Part shown: positions 40,691-47,585 of the stretch, piece by piece | Position numbering within the stretch: the stretch's first letter is position 1 | Layout: the number at the start of each line of letters is the position of its first letter | Source of the DNA: Pseudonocardiaceae bacterium | Lineage (GTDB): Bacteria > Actinomycetota > Actinomycetes > Mycobacteriales > Pseudonocardiaceae | Length of the DNA: 47,817 nucleotides | Reading direction: 5' to 3' | NCBI GenBank assembly: GCA_009377865.1 | Contig: WHTH01000031.1 | Location: 1 to 47,817 of the forward strand | Notes under the pieces: generated by a model | Database searches by the model: none | Told to the model about the DNA's origin: nothing | What the model saw: only the letters and a program-made list of their open reading frames with translations | Made by a program: the position numbers and the translations under genes

Positions 40691-41104
40691 GTGACCGGCG
40701 ACGGCGCCGCTGCTGTCGCCGACGAGGCCGACGACCTACTGCGCGCGTTGCGCGCGGCGGTAACCGAGTTCCAACGGGTCGCCGACGGCCCTTCCTCTGA
40801 TCGTGAACACGATGCGGCCATCACCCTCGCCGAGTCGGTTACCGAAATCGACCAGTGGATGGCGTCGGGCCGCACACCCCCAGCCGAGTGGTGCACAACG
40901 AGCGACCTGGTGATGGTCGCCGAGATCGCCGAGCGCAGCGGCCATAGCAGGCAGCGCGCCCACACGATGACCCGACACCCGTTGTTTCCCACACCAGCCG
41001 CCGAGCTAGCGGCGGGCAAGGTGTGGCGCTGGCCCGACGTTGAGGCGTTCCTATCCCTGGAGCGCCGCCCTGGCCGCCCTGGCCGACCGGAGGAGGATTC
41101 ATGA
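40691..41104 (+). CDS. HTH (excisionase/MerR-like) regulator
   Basis: 137 residues from GTG 40691. 'MVAEIAERSGHSRQRAHTMT' then 'KVWRWPDVEAFLSLERRPG' fit a winged helix of the AlpA type. The N-terminal half is helical. It overlaps the next gene by ATGA. A 12-codon ORF (40656-40694) links it to the previous gene by TGATG and GTGA junctions. Confidence 0.68.
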   Translation: MTGDGAAAVADEADDLLRALRAAVTEFQRVADGPSSDREHDAAITLAESVTEIDQWMASGRTPPAEWCTTSDLVMVAEIAERSGHSRQRAHTMTRHPLFPTPAAELAAGKVWRWPDVEAFLSLERRPGRPGRPEEDS

Positions 41105-41729
41105 CCGAGTGGCAGCCCGTCGACAACCACAACCTCACTGGCCCCCCCGCCTCAGTGAACTTGCCGGGTTGATGGCTGAGCTGGAGGACGTGCACCACCG
41201 CGCCGGGTGGGACAACACCGGTGCCGTTCTGTACCCGGTGTGCCGCGACGGGCAGGTTGTCGACGGCGTGATCGCCTACTCGACGCAGCAGGTTCATCTC
41301 GACCAACTTCCGGGGTCAACACCCCGCGAGTCGCTGCACCTGCTGGCCACCCTGTTGTCCCAGCCGGGTCACCAGCCAAGCCTCGCGCGCTGCTACTCGT
41401 CCGCACCGGTCGCGCACATTCTGATCCACGAGGCGTGGATGTACAGCAGCGCCATTGAGGTGGACGACGTGACCGGACTGGAGGAGGAAATCGCCGGGCG
41501 CAGGCTCGCCGACGTTCCCGGCAGCGTGGAGATACGCCTGGCGGTCGCGGTGCTGGGTCGGCACCGGCTGGTCGTTCGCCGGGTGCGGGGCGAGGAGCCG
41601 ATGCTGCTGCACGCCGACAAGAACAGCCCGGTCGGTATCGAGTTCGCGGGACTGTTGATGGAGGCACTGATCGCCGTGGACCGCGCGGCCAAGCGCGCGT
41701 ATCTGGCCGCCAAGCCGATGACGAACTAG
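41101..41729 (+). CDS. Hypothetical protein with a frame break at seven C
   Basis: From ATG 41101 the frame reads 'MTEWQPVDNHNLTGPP' and stops at 41171-41173, while the adjacent frame continues 'RLSELAGLMAELEDVHHRAG' to 41729. The switch falls on CCCCCCC (41142-41148); one more C, or a -1 slip, gives one protein of about 209 residues. Otherwise translation may restart at ATG 41172, which overlaps the stop (TGATG) and gives 185 residues. Contents: 'YSTQQVHLDQLPGSTPRESL', 'AHILIHEAWMYSSAIEV'. Function unknown. Confidence 0.6.
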
Positions 41730-41806
41730 CCGGTGGCGGCGGGTCCGGTAAACTCACCGGGGCCGCCACCGGGTCGGCGGCACTTGGTGTGGACAACCAC
41801 CTAGCG

Positions 41807-41843
41807 GCGCCCCCTCCTGTGAACGGGTTCCGGGAGGGGGCGC
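41807..41843. terminator. Bidirectional terminator between convergent genes
   Basis: A perfect 11-bp GC stem (41807-41817 / 41833-41843) with further inner pairing (GAAC / GTTC). It lies between the + gene ending at 41729 and the - gene ending at 41871. No strong T-tract on either strand. Confidence 0.65.
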
Positions 41844-41870
41844 TGCGTTGCTCGGTGGATGGTGGCGTGT

Positions 41871-42107
41871 TCAGCCTTGCGGCTGGTCGAAGTGGCCGCT
41901 CTTGGCGCCGGTGAGGAACGTTTGCCACTCGGCGTCGGTGTAGTAGATCAGCGCGCCGTCGGGGTTGCGGCTGTGGCGCACCGCCACACCGCCGCCAGGC
42001 ACGAACGCAACGTCGACGCACGTGCCGCCGCCGCCGCCGCTGGCGTTGAAGAATGCGAGGGACGCGCGGTCCACCTCGGGGGGCAGTGCACCAGTGGGTG
42101 TATTCAT
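41871..42107 (-). CDS. DUF397 protein
   Basis: 78 residues: 'DRASLAFFNASGGGGGTCVD', 'VAVRHSRNPDGALIYYTDAE' and 'WQTFLTGAKSGHFD'. This is the DUF397 pattern (SxxSGGGGxCVEVA, VRDSKxPDGPxL, W.FL.G.K.G.FD). In actinomycetes DUF397 genes pair with XRE regulators of the Scr1/WhiJ kind, as here. Proposed to work with the regulator, possibly toxin-antitoxin-like. Confidence 0.88.
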   Translation of the reverse strand: MNTPTGALPPEVDRASLAFFNASGGGGGTCVDVAFVPGGGVAVRHSRNPDGALIYYTDAEWQTFLTGAKSGHFDQPQG

Positions 42108-42127
42108 ACGGGTTCTCCTTTGTTGTG

Positions 42128-42994
42128 CTACGCCAGCCCACCGCGTATCTCGGCGATGCGCTTAGCTGACGACTCCGGGTCAAGCGCCAGGTTAACCAAC
42201 CGTTGAAAGGCGTGTGTATATGCCTCCACGTCGGCGTCCTCTTCGAGGTACAGGCCACGGGCAATGATGTCGATGTACACGGCCGACTCCGAGTCATCGA
42301 AATCCAGAATGTGATATGCGCTGCTACCCATCCACGGGTAGGCACCCAACGACTCCGGGATCACCTGCACGGTGATGTTCGGTTGCGCGGCTCGCTGGCT
42401 GAGCGCGTCCAGTTGCTCGGCCATCACCTCCACCCCGCCCACCGGTTTCGTCAGCGCGTTCTCGTGGATGATCGCGTGCAGTTCCAGCGGCTCAGTAGCG
42501 TCGTCCAGGTGCGCCTGTCGCTGCTGCCGGAGGTTGCGTCGGTCCTTGACGAGTGCCCGCTCGTGCAGCGATGACAGGTTCGCTGCGAACAGCTCCTCGG
42601 CGTACGGCCCGGTCTGGAGCAGCCCCGGAACAAGGATCTCTTCCACGGCACGCACGGTCGTCGCGTCCGCCTCGGTTTCCAAGTAGTCCGTAAAGGCGGC
42701 AGGAACCGTTTCGGGGGTGTAGGCCGTCCACCACCCGGCGTTGCTGCCTGATGCCTCGATGCAGGTGGCGACTACATGGTCGCGCTCCTGCTCGCTGATG
42801 CCGAGCACGGCCGCGAGCGCGATCACGTCGGCTGGCCCGGCGGCGGTTTCGGCGCGCTCGAACCGGGACAGTTTCATGATGTTCCAGCGCAGCGCCGTGG
42901 CGACATCTTGCAGGGTGACCCCCTTGTCCCGGCGCCACTCGCGCAGCCTGCGCGCCACGCGCCGTTGCCTGACGTTGGGTCCGTTCCCCACCAC
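42128..42994 (-). CDS. Scr1/DUF5753-family XRE regulator
   Basis: 288 residues from GTG 42994 (GGAGG upstream). N-terminal HTH: 'RLREWRRDKGVTLQDVATAL' and 'WNIMKLSRFERAETAAGPAD'. DUF5753 part: 'AVEEILVPGLLQTGPYAEEL', 'LHAIIHENALTKPVGGVEVM' and 'NITVQVIPESLGAYPWMGSS'. It pairs with the DUF397 gene 20 bases downstream. The family is abundant on actinomycete chromosomes and unusual in a phage. Confidence 0.88.
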   Translation of the reverse strand: MVGNGPNVRQRRVARRLREWRRDKGVTLQDVATALRWNIMKLSRFERAETAAGPADVIALAAVLGISEQERDHVVATCIEASGSNAGWWTAYTPETVPAAFTDYLETEADATTVRAVEEILVPGLLQTGPYAEELFAANLSSLHERALVKDRRNLRQQRQAHLDDATEPLELHAIIHENALTKPVGGVEVMAEQLDALSQRAAQPNITVQVIPESLGAYPWMGSSAYHILDFDDSESAVYIDIIARGLYLEEDADVEAYTHAFQRLVNLALDPESSAKRIAEIRGGLA

Positions 42995-43116
42995 TCGCCT
43001 CCTACGCCATACGGGTGAACTTGCGGTGCGTTAATTACCAGTGGCGCTAATTAACACCCATACTAGCGCATCAACTGGCAGGCAATACTAGCGCCATCTG
43101 GAGGGACGACCCGGCA
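42995..43116. promoter_or_regulatory. Divergent promoter region with TAATTAACACC and TACTAGCGC repeats
   Basis: TAATTAACACC (43048-43058) is one base from the recurrent operator. TACTAGCGC occurs twice (43061-43069, 43086-43094). GCGCTA (43044-43049) and TAGCGC (43064-43069) form an inverted pair. This looks like operator and -10 sites for the diverging XRE and 43117 genes. Confidence 0.5.
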
Positions 43117-43494
43117 ATGCTCCCCCTGACTATGACCGACGAGGAGCGTCCGCACATCGACGCCATCGGACGCTCGATGGAGGCGGGGTTCCGGTTCCTG
43201 CACCTACGCAGCGACGATGGCCTGGTCGTTGCTGCGATTTACGCCGAGCGGTGGCGGGACGGCGCGCTCGACACCTACACCGCGCTGGGCATGACGGAGG
43301 CCATGGCCGCCCGCTACCCGGCACCTGGCGGACCAGCCGACGTCGACCCGCACCCGCTGTGGCACGCCTCCGGCAGCGTCCAGGAGGTCGTCACCGACCT
43401 GCTGGCGCTGCCGCGCCACGGCGAGCGCGGAGCACCCCGCAAGCGGTTGCAGGCGCCGAGCAACCTCTGGCTACCCCCCTCGGCGCGGCCATGA
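43117..43494 (+). CDS. Hypothetical 125-residue protein
   Basis: From ATG 43117 (GGAGGG upstream); ATG 43132 is an alternative. 'IDAIGRSMEAGFRFLHLRSD' and 'LVVAAIYAERWRDGALDTYT' suggest a small alpha/beta domain; the end is Pro/Arg-rich. It is the first gene of the rightward cassette that contains the RiPP-like locus. Not recognised. Confidence 0.6.
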   Translation: MLPLTMTDEERPHIDAIGRSMEAGFRFLHLRSDDGLVVAAIYAERWRDGALDTYTALGMTEAMAARYPAPGGPADVDPHPLWHASGSVQEVVTDLLALPRHGERGAPRKRLQAPSNLWLPPSARP

Positions 43495-43742
43495 GCGCGG
43501 ACGCCTGGCCGGGTGTGTTCACCCGCCACCTGCTGCACCGGGTGCGCGCCGCCAACGCGGAGCGGATAGCGGCGCCGCGCGGCTCCGCGCGCTACGGCCT
43601 CGCTGACTGCGGCGCGGTCTGCACTCCCGCCACCGGCACCGGCGACCGCCGGTACTGCGAGGCGTGCTGGCCGAGCTGGCCCGAGCCTGCCACCGAAAGG
43701 GGGTTGGCATGGCCTGGGAACCAGTCAACGTCAGCCGCGTGA
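43491..43742 (+). CDS. Small Cys-containing protein
   Basis: 83 residues, ATGA overlap at 43491. 'VFTRHLLHRVRAANAERIAA', then 'YGLADCGAVCTPATGTGDRR' and 'YCEACWPSWPEPA' with Cys pairs that could bind zinc. Function unknown. Confidence 0.6.
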   Translation: MSADAWPGVFTRHLLHRVRAANAERIAAPRGSARYGLADCGAVCTPATGTGDRRYCEACWPSWPEPATERGLAWPGNQSTSAA

Positions 43743-43945
43743 CGTGGACCGAGCACGGCACGCGCTCAACCTACGCCGGACGCGGGTTCTCGTTGCGGAA
43801 CACCGAGACCGGTGCCTGGCTGTCGAAAGACCGCGTCCGGCCGTCCGTGTGGCACACCAAAGCGACCGCGTGGGAGGTCGCGGCCTACGCCGACGCGCTG
43901 GTCGCCACGCACCGGTTCGGCGTCATCGAGGGGAGCGCACCGTGA
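43709..43945 (+). CDS. Hypothetical 78-residue protein
   Basis: From ATG 43709 (GAAAGGGGG upstream), overlapping the previous gene by 34 bases in another frame. 'VNVSRVTWTEHGTRSTYAGR' and 'VWHTKATAWEVAAYADALVA'. No family recognised. Confidence 0.6.
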   Translation: MAWEPVNVSRVTWTEHGTRSTYAGRGFSLRNTETGAWLSKDRVRPSVWHTKATAWEVAAYADALVATHRFGVIEGSAP

Positions 43946-44241
43946 CTGTGATCCCGCTCCGACCTGCCTGGTGCACCGTCGGCGAGCAGGCGCACGTCGT
44001 GCTCACCTGGTACAGCCACGAGGGCCGCCAGCTCGCGCGCACCGCCTGCGGGTGGCTGATCACACCGTCCCCGCTCGATAGCCGCCTGCCGGACGCCTAC
44101 GTGTGCATCACGTGCACGTCGCTACATCCCGATCTCACGGCACCCCGCCGAGACCCCGACCTCCGGCGGGGCGCCGTGCTTCCACTCGGACCGCAACAGC
44201 CTGAACAGGAGGTGATGGAGCAAGCGACGAGCACGGCTTGA
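43942..44241 (+). CDS. Hypothetical 99-residue protein
   Basis: GTG 43942, GTGA overlap. 'QAHVVLTWYSHEGRQLARTA' then 'CGWLITPSPLDSRLPDAYVC' and ITCTSL, so Cys positions (C, then CITC) could form a ribbon. It precedes the peptide gene by 43 bases. Unknown. Confidence 0.6.
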   Translation: MTVIPLRPAWCTVGEQAHVVLTWYSHEGRQLARTACGWLITPSPLDSRLPDAYVCITCTSLHPDLTAPRRDPDLRRGAVLPLGPQQPEQEVMEQATSTA

Positions 44242-44284
44242 CAACCCGCACGCATTCACCACTACTGACCCCCAGGAGGTTGAC

Positions 44285-44434
44285 ATGGCCCGACGCGGCA
44301 AACAGGACGACGGACGCGACGGCGGCAAGCGCGACTCCGGGCGCGACGGCGACACCGGCAGGCGCGGCGACGACGACAAGCACTCCACCAAGATCGACCC
44401 GAAGAAGTATGGCCAAGACCCATGGCGAAAGTGA
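44285..44434 (+). CDS. Asp/Gly/Arg-rich peptide, candidate imiditide-type RiPP precursor
   Basis: 49 residues from ATG 44285 with AGGAGG before it. Extremely polar: 'MARRGKQDDGRDGGKRDSGR' and then a repeating DG/DT segment, and a conserved-looking end ('STKIDPKKYGQDPWRK'). Several Asp-Gly pairs are the classic places for aspartimide formation. The PIMT homologue begins inside its last codons. In imiditides a two-gene unit of a short charged precursor and a PIMT makes aspartimide peptides. The core Asp cannot be told by eye. Confidence 0.6.
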   Translation: MARRGKQDDGRDGGKRDSGRDGDTGRRGDDDKHSTKIDPKKYGQDPWRK

Positions 44435-45615
44435 CCGCCGCGACCGAGGGAACCCGCACGCTCGTCGCCGGGCTTGAAGAGTCCGGGCCGCTACCTGCGG
44501 CCTACCGCTCGGCGTTCCTCGCCGTTGACCGTGCCGACTTCATACCGGATCGCATCTGGTACGGCGGCGACGAGAAGGACGAGGACACCCCGCTGGACCG
44601 TGCCATGGACCCGCAGCAGTGGTCGACGGTGGTCTATGACGCCACCATGCCGATCGTGACGCAGTGGGACGACGGCGCGGTGATGTGGCCCGAGCAGGGC
44701 GTGCGGCCCACCTCGTCGGCGTCGGCTCCCACCGTGGTCGCGGACATGTTGCGGGTGCTGGGACCCGAGCCCGGCGACCGGGTGCTGGAGATCGGCACCG
44801 GCACCGGATACAACGCGGCACTGCTGTCCGAGATCGTCGGCAGGAGCGGCGACGTGATCACCACCGAAGTCGACCTCACGGTCGCCGGGCAGGCACGGGA
44901 ACGGCTGATCGCCACCGGTCGGGAGGCGCGCTTCGGCGCAGGCATGGCCAACGTGCTGACCCTCGGCCGCGACGGCGGTGCCGTGGCACCGGTGGATGAC
45001 CGGCCGTGGGACCGGGTGATCGCCACGGCCGGTGTGCCGCTGGGGCGCATGCCCTACGGGTGGGTGCACCACACCCGGCCCGGCGGGGTCATCGTCGCGC
45101 CGATGTTCGCCGACTTCACCTCCGACCCGCTTGTGCGCCTGGTGGTCGGCAACGACGGGGTGGCACGCGGGCATGCGGACTCCCGGTTGACCGTCGGGTT
45201 TATGGCGTTGCGGTCGCAACGGCCGAACCGGGCGGCGCTCAACCGCGTACCGTGGGACGCCGAGACCGCCGACCTGACGCACACCACGGTCGACATCTGG
45301 GACCCGCTGCATCACCCCGACTGGTGCTGGGCGGTCGCGGTGGCGGTCCCGTCGTGCCGGTTCGACACCTATCCGGCGGGGACACGCAGCGCATCGCGGC
45401 TGGTGCTGCTGGAAGACCCCGTGTCGCGGTCGTGGGCCAGCATCCACGGCCAGGAGGGTCACGGCGAGCTGGCGGTCCGGCAGGCCGGGCCACGCCGGTT
45501 GGCTGACGAGGTGTTCGCCGCGATCCGCTGGTTCGCGCGGCGCGGTGCCCCGCCGCTGCATTCCTGGCTGTGGGAGGTGGGACCGGACCGGCAAACCGTG
45601 ACGCTGCCGGACTAG
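44422..45615 (+). CDS. PIMT-type protein O-methyltransferase (RiPP / imiditide maturase-like)
   Basis: 397 residues from ATG 44422, or from GTG 44431 which gives a GTGA overlap. SAM motif 'DRVLEIGTGTGYNAALLSEI'. PIMT elements: 'DRADFIPDRIWYG', 'VRPTSSASAPTVVADMLRVL' and 'RMPYGWVHHTRPGGVIVAPM'. The C-terminal 170 residues are an extra domain not present in housekeeping PIMT (about 210 residues), as in RiPP-associated homologues. It would methylate a precursor Asp, leading to aspartimide. Translationally coupled to the peptide gene. Confidence 0.78.
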   Translation: MAKVTAATEGTRTLVAGLEESGPLPAAYRSAFLAVDRADFIPDRIWYGGDEKDEDTPLDRAMDPQQWSTVVYDATMPIVTQWDDGAVMWPEQGVRPTSSASAPTVVADMLRVLGPEPGDRVLEIGTGTGYNAALLSEIVGRSGDVITTEVDLTVAGQARERLIATGREARFGAGMANVLTLGRDGGAVAPVDDRPWDRVIATAGVPLGRMPYGWVHHTRPGGVIVAPMFADFTSDPLVRLVVGNDGVARGHADSRLTVGFMALRSQRPNRAALNRVPWDAETADLTHTTVDIWDPLHHPDWCWAVAVAVPSCRFDTYPAGTRSASRLVLLEDPVSRSWASIHGQEGHGELAVRQAGPRRLADEVFAAIRWFARRGAPPLHSWLWEVGPDRQTVTLPD

Positions 45616-45634
45616 GAAAATTCCCCTGGCGAAC

Positions 45635-45895
45635 GTGAGCCGCCTTCTGCGGGTTGGCCTCAGATGCTTCGGGAACAACCCCTACCGCTACATGCCGCAG
45701 CTGGAGGAGCGGTTGGCGCAGGCCGCCGAGCGGGAGGACGGCGCATTCCGTGCGCTGGTGCGGGTGCAGCGCAAGGGGACCGCGAGCGAGTGGACCAGCG
45801 CGCTGCGTGGTGCCGGGTACCGAGCGACGTATCAGTGGGTCGAGGACCGCGAGCGCTTCATCATCTATGTTCGTCCGCCCGACGAGGAAGGCTGA
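45635..45895 (+). CDS. Hypothetical 86-residue protein
   Basis: From GTG 45635. 'PYRYMPQLEERLAQAAERED', 'GAFRALVRVQRKGTASEWTS' and 'RATYQWVEDRERFIIYV', a small alpha/beta protein. It lies between the two methyltransferases and may belong to the same transcript. Function unknown. Confidence 0.55.
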   Translation: MSRLLRVGLRCFGNNPYRYMPQLEERLAQAAEREDGAFRALVRVQRKGTASEWTSALRGAGYRATYQWVEDRERFIIYVRPPDEEG

Positions 45896-45896
45896 C

Positions 45897-46616
45897 GTGG
45901 ACAACGAGTACCTGGCCTACTACGAGGCCCAGCGCAAGCACCAGGCCGAACACTGGAACACGTCGCTGATGATCTCACCTCTCAGCGGCGAGTCTCAGCC
46001 TTACGACCGGTGCCCGGACTGCATGACAGAGGACCGGTTCGCGCCCGAGGATGGTTTCCACGCGGTCAAGCGGCATTTCGCGTGGGCCATCCCCGATGAC
46101 GGGGCCTTGGACGTCATCGCCAAGTACAGCCCGCAGGGAGTGGTCGAACTAGGTGCTGGCGGCGGATATTGGGCAGGTCTGCTCCGCGCCAGGGGCGTCG
46201 ACGTCGTGGCGTACGACCCGCAGCCGCCGCAGGACGGTCCGTGCAAGTGGCAGTCCAAACCTGGAGGGTGGTCGGAGGTGCTGCGCGGCGACGAGCGCGT
46301 GGTGGAACACCACGCCGACCGCACCCTGTTCCTGTGCTGGCCGAGCTACGAGCAGACGTGGGCGGCCGACGCGGTGCAGCTCTACCACCAGCGCGGCGGA
46401 CAGACCGTGATCTACGTCGGGGAAGGCGCGGGCGGCTGCACCGGGGACAACACGCTGCACCAGCTGCTCGGCGAGGACGACGGCGTCTGCTGGCACGCCG
46501 ACGAAGACTGCGACTGCGCCAAGGATGTTCCGGCGCTGTTCACCACGGTCGAGCTGGTGCCGCTGCCGCAGTGGCTTGGCGTGAACGACCTGTTGACCGT
46601 GCACCAGCGGCGATAA
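45897..46616 (+). CDS. SAM-dependent methyltransferase-like protein
   Basis: 239 residues from GTG 45897 (GAGGAAGG upstream). 'GVVELGAGGGYWAGLLRARG' then 'VDVVAYDPQPPQDGP' is a class I SAM-binding fold. 'LFLCWPSYEQTWAADAVQLY' and 'GQTVIYVGEGAGGCTGDN' match a family with this WP...W pattern in bacteria and fungi. Substrate unknown. It could act on the peptide or be unrelated. Confidence 0.7.
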   Translation: MDNEYLAYYEAQRKHQAEHWNTSLMISPLSGESQPYDRCPDCMTEDRFAPEDGFHAVKRHFAWAIPDDGALDVIAKYSPQGVVELGAGGGYWAGLLRARGVDVVAYDPQPPQDGPCKWQSKPGGWSEVLRGDERVVEHHADRTLFLCWPSYEQTWAADAVQLYHQRGGQTVIYVGEGAGGCTGDNTLHQLLGEDDGVCWHADEDCDCAKDVPALFTTVELVPLPQWLGVNDLLTVHQRR

Positions 46617-46625
46617 GGGAGCCGT

Positions 46626-47207
46626 TTAGCCCCACGCTCTCGGCGGCTCGGTTGTCGGAATGTGGTTGGCCAGGTCGCCCACTATGGCCCGCGCCCGGTC
46701 GTCGTCGAGGCCGACCGTGCCCGTGAGTGCTCGGTGTAGTGCGGCGTCCAGGTCGGCTGCCGCCAGCACATTGAGCACGGCCGCACCGTGGTCACGCAGA
46801 TCAGACGGGGTGAGCTGGCCGATCTCCCGGTCGTGCAGGTGCAGGAACAGCAGCGGGATGAACTGTCCGGCGTCCGGCCGGGGATGCTTGGCCCGGCCGA
46901 CCGCGACCGTGAACCGCAGCGGCTGGGTGTCGGTGTGCTCGTCCGGCCGGTCCGGTCTCAGATCGTTCGCGACCACCTGCCCGGCGTGCTTGGCGGGCAC
47001 GCCGACCTGGGTCAGCAGGCGCAGCACGGCGGTGTCGTGGTCGGCTTCGGTGGCTCGCGTGAAGCACGCCACCGCGTAGGCGACGGCCTGGTCTCGGTTG
47101 AGGGAGAAGGCGTAGTCGCCCTCGACGCTGACCCCGACGCCGTAGCTGCCGTCGGGCATGACTTCGGAGCGGACCCACAGGCCCTCGTCCTCGTCCAGGT
47201 TGCTCAT
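46626..47207 (-). CDS. Hypothetical 193-residue protein
   Basis: From ATG 47207. 'EDYAFSL'-like N-terminus ('VGVSVEGDYAFSLNRDQAVA'), 'GVPAKHAGQVVANDLRPDRP' and 'FIPLLFLHLHDREIGQLTPS'. I have seen such proteins in actinophages without function. Its promoter region carries a GTTAAC operator and a dyad. Confidence 0.6.
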   Translation of the reverse strand: MSNLDEDEGLWVRSEVMPDGSYGVGVSVEGDYAFSLNRDQAVAYAVACFTRATEADHDTAVLRLLTQVGVPAKHAGQVVANDLRPDRPDEHTDTQPLRFTVAVGRAKHPRPDAGQFIPLLFLHLHDREIGQLTPSDLRDHGAAVLNVLAAADLDAALHRALTGTVGLDDDRARAIVGDLANHIPTTEPPRAWG

Positions 47208-47233
47208 TCGGTGTCGATCACGGTGTTGCCTGC

Positions 47234-47266
47234 TAGTTAACACCACACGGTTGTGTCTACACAACC
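47234..47266. promoter_or_regulatory. GTTAAC operator and adjacent dyad
   Basis: TAGTTAACACC at 47234-47244 (identical to 31860-31870), then the perfect dyad GGTTGTGTCTACACAACC at 47249-47266. Both lie just upstream of the - strand gene starting at 47207. Confidence 0.65.
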
Positions 47267-47297
47267 ACAGCGCGTAAACGCAGTGGGCACAACGAAA

Positions 47298-47328
47298 CGC
47301 CCCCACCCTGGCGAACAGGGTGGGGGCG
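47298..47328 (-). terminator. Terminator after the holin gene
   Basis: A perfect 13-bp stem (47298-47310 / 47316-47328) with a 5-base loop. On the - strand it is followed by TTTCGTT. It should end the endolysin-holin transcript. Confidence 0.8.
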
Positions 47329-47358
47329 TCGTCGGCCGCTAGGTTCGCAGGTGGGCCG

Positions 47359-47583
47359 TCAGTCCCGGTGCAGTCGGGTGGGTGGTCGCGCCTTCGTCAG
47401 CGGAACGACCCGGTTGCGGGTCCACACGCTCAACCCGAGTGACGCCAGCGCGGCCACGGCCGCGACCACCGCGTCGATCGCGATCGACTCGATCGTGATG
47501 ACACCAAGCGCAGCCAGCGCGAGCAGCACCAGACGGACCGTCTCGGCGGTGACTGCGGGTTCGGTGCGCACACCCCGTGCCAT
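47359..47583 (-). CDS. Holin
   Basis: 74 residues from ATG 47583, three bases after the endolysin stop. Two hydrophobic segments ('TVRLVLLALAALGVITIESI' and 'AIDAVVAAVAALASLGLSVW') and a basic tail ('RNRVVPLTKARPPTRLHR'). Position after the endolysin and topology fit a holin that permeabilises the membrane. Confidence 0.75.
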   Translation of the reverse strand: MARGVRTEPAVTAETVRLVLLALAALGVITIESIAIDAVVAAVAALASLGLSVWTRNRVVPLTKARPPTRLHRD

Positions 47584-47585
47584 CG

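Noticed and set aside
40656-40694. 12-codon ORF between two small genes (MRLRKHKRGARP)
   Set aside because: Junction overlaps suggest translational coupling, but it is too short to call a gene.
42190-42197. GGTTAACC, resembling the operator
   Set aside because: Lies inside the XRE coding region and lacks the flanking TA...ACACC bases.
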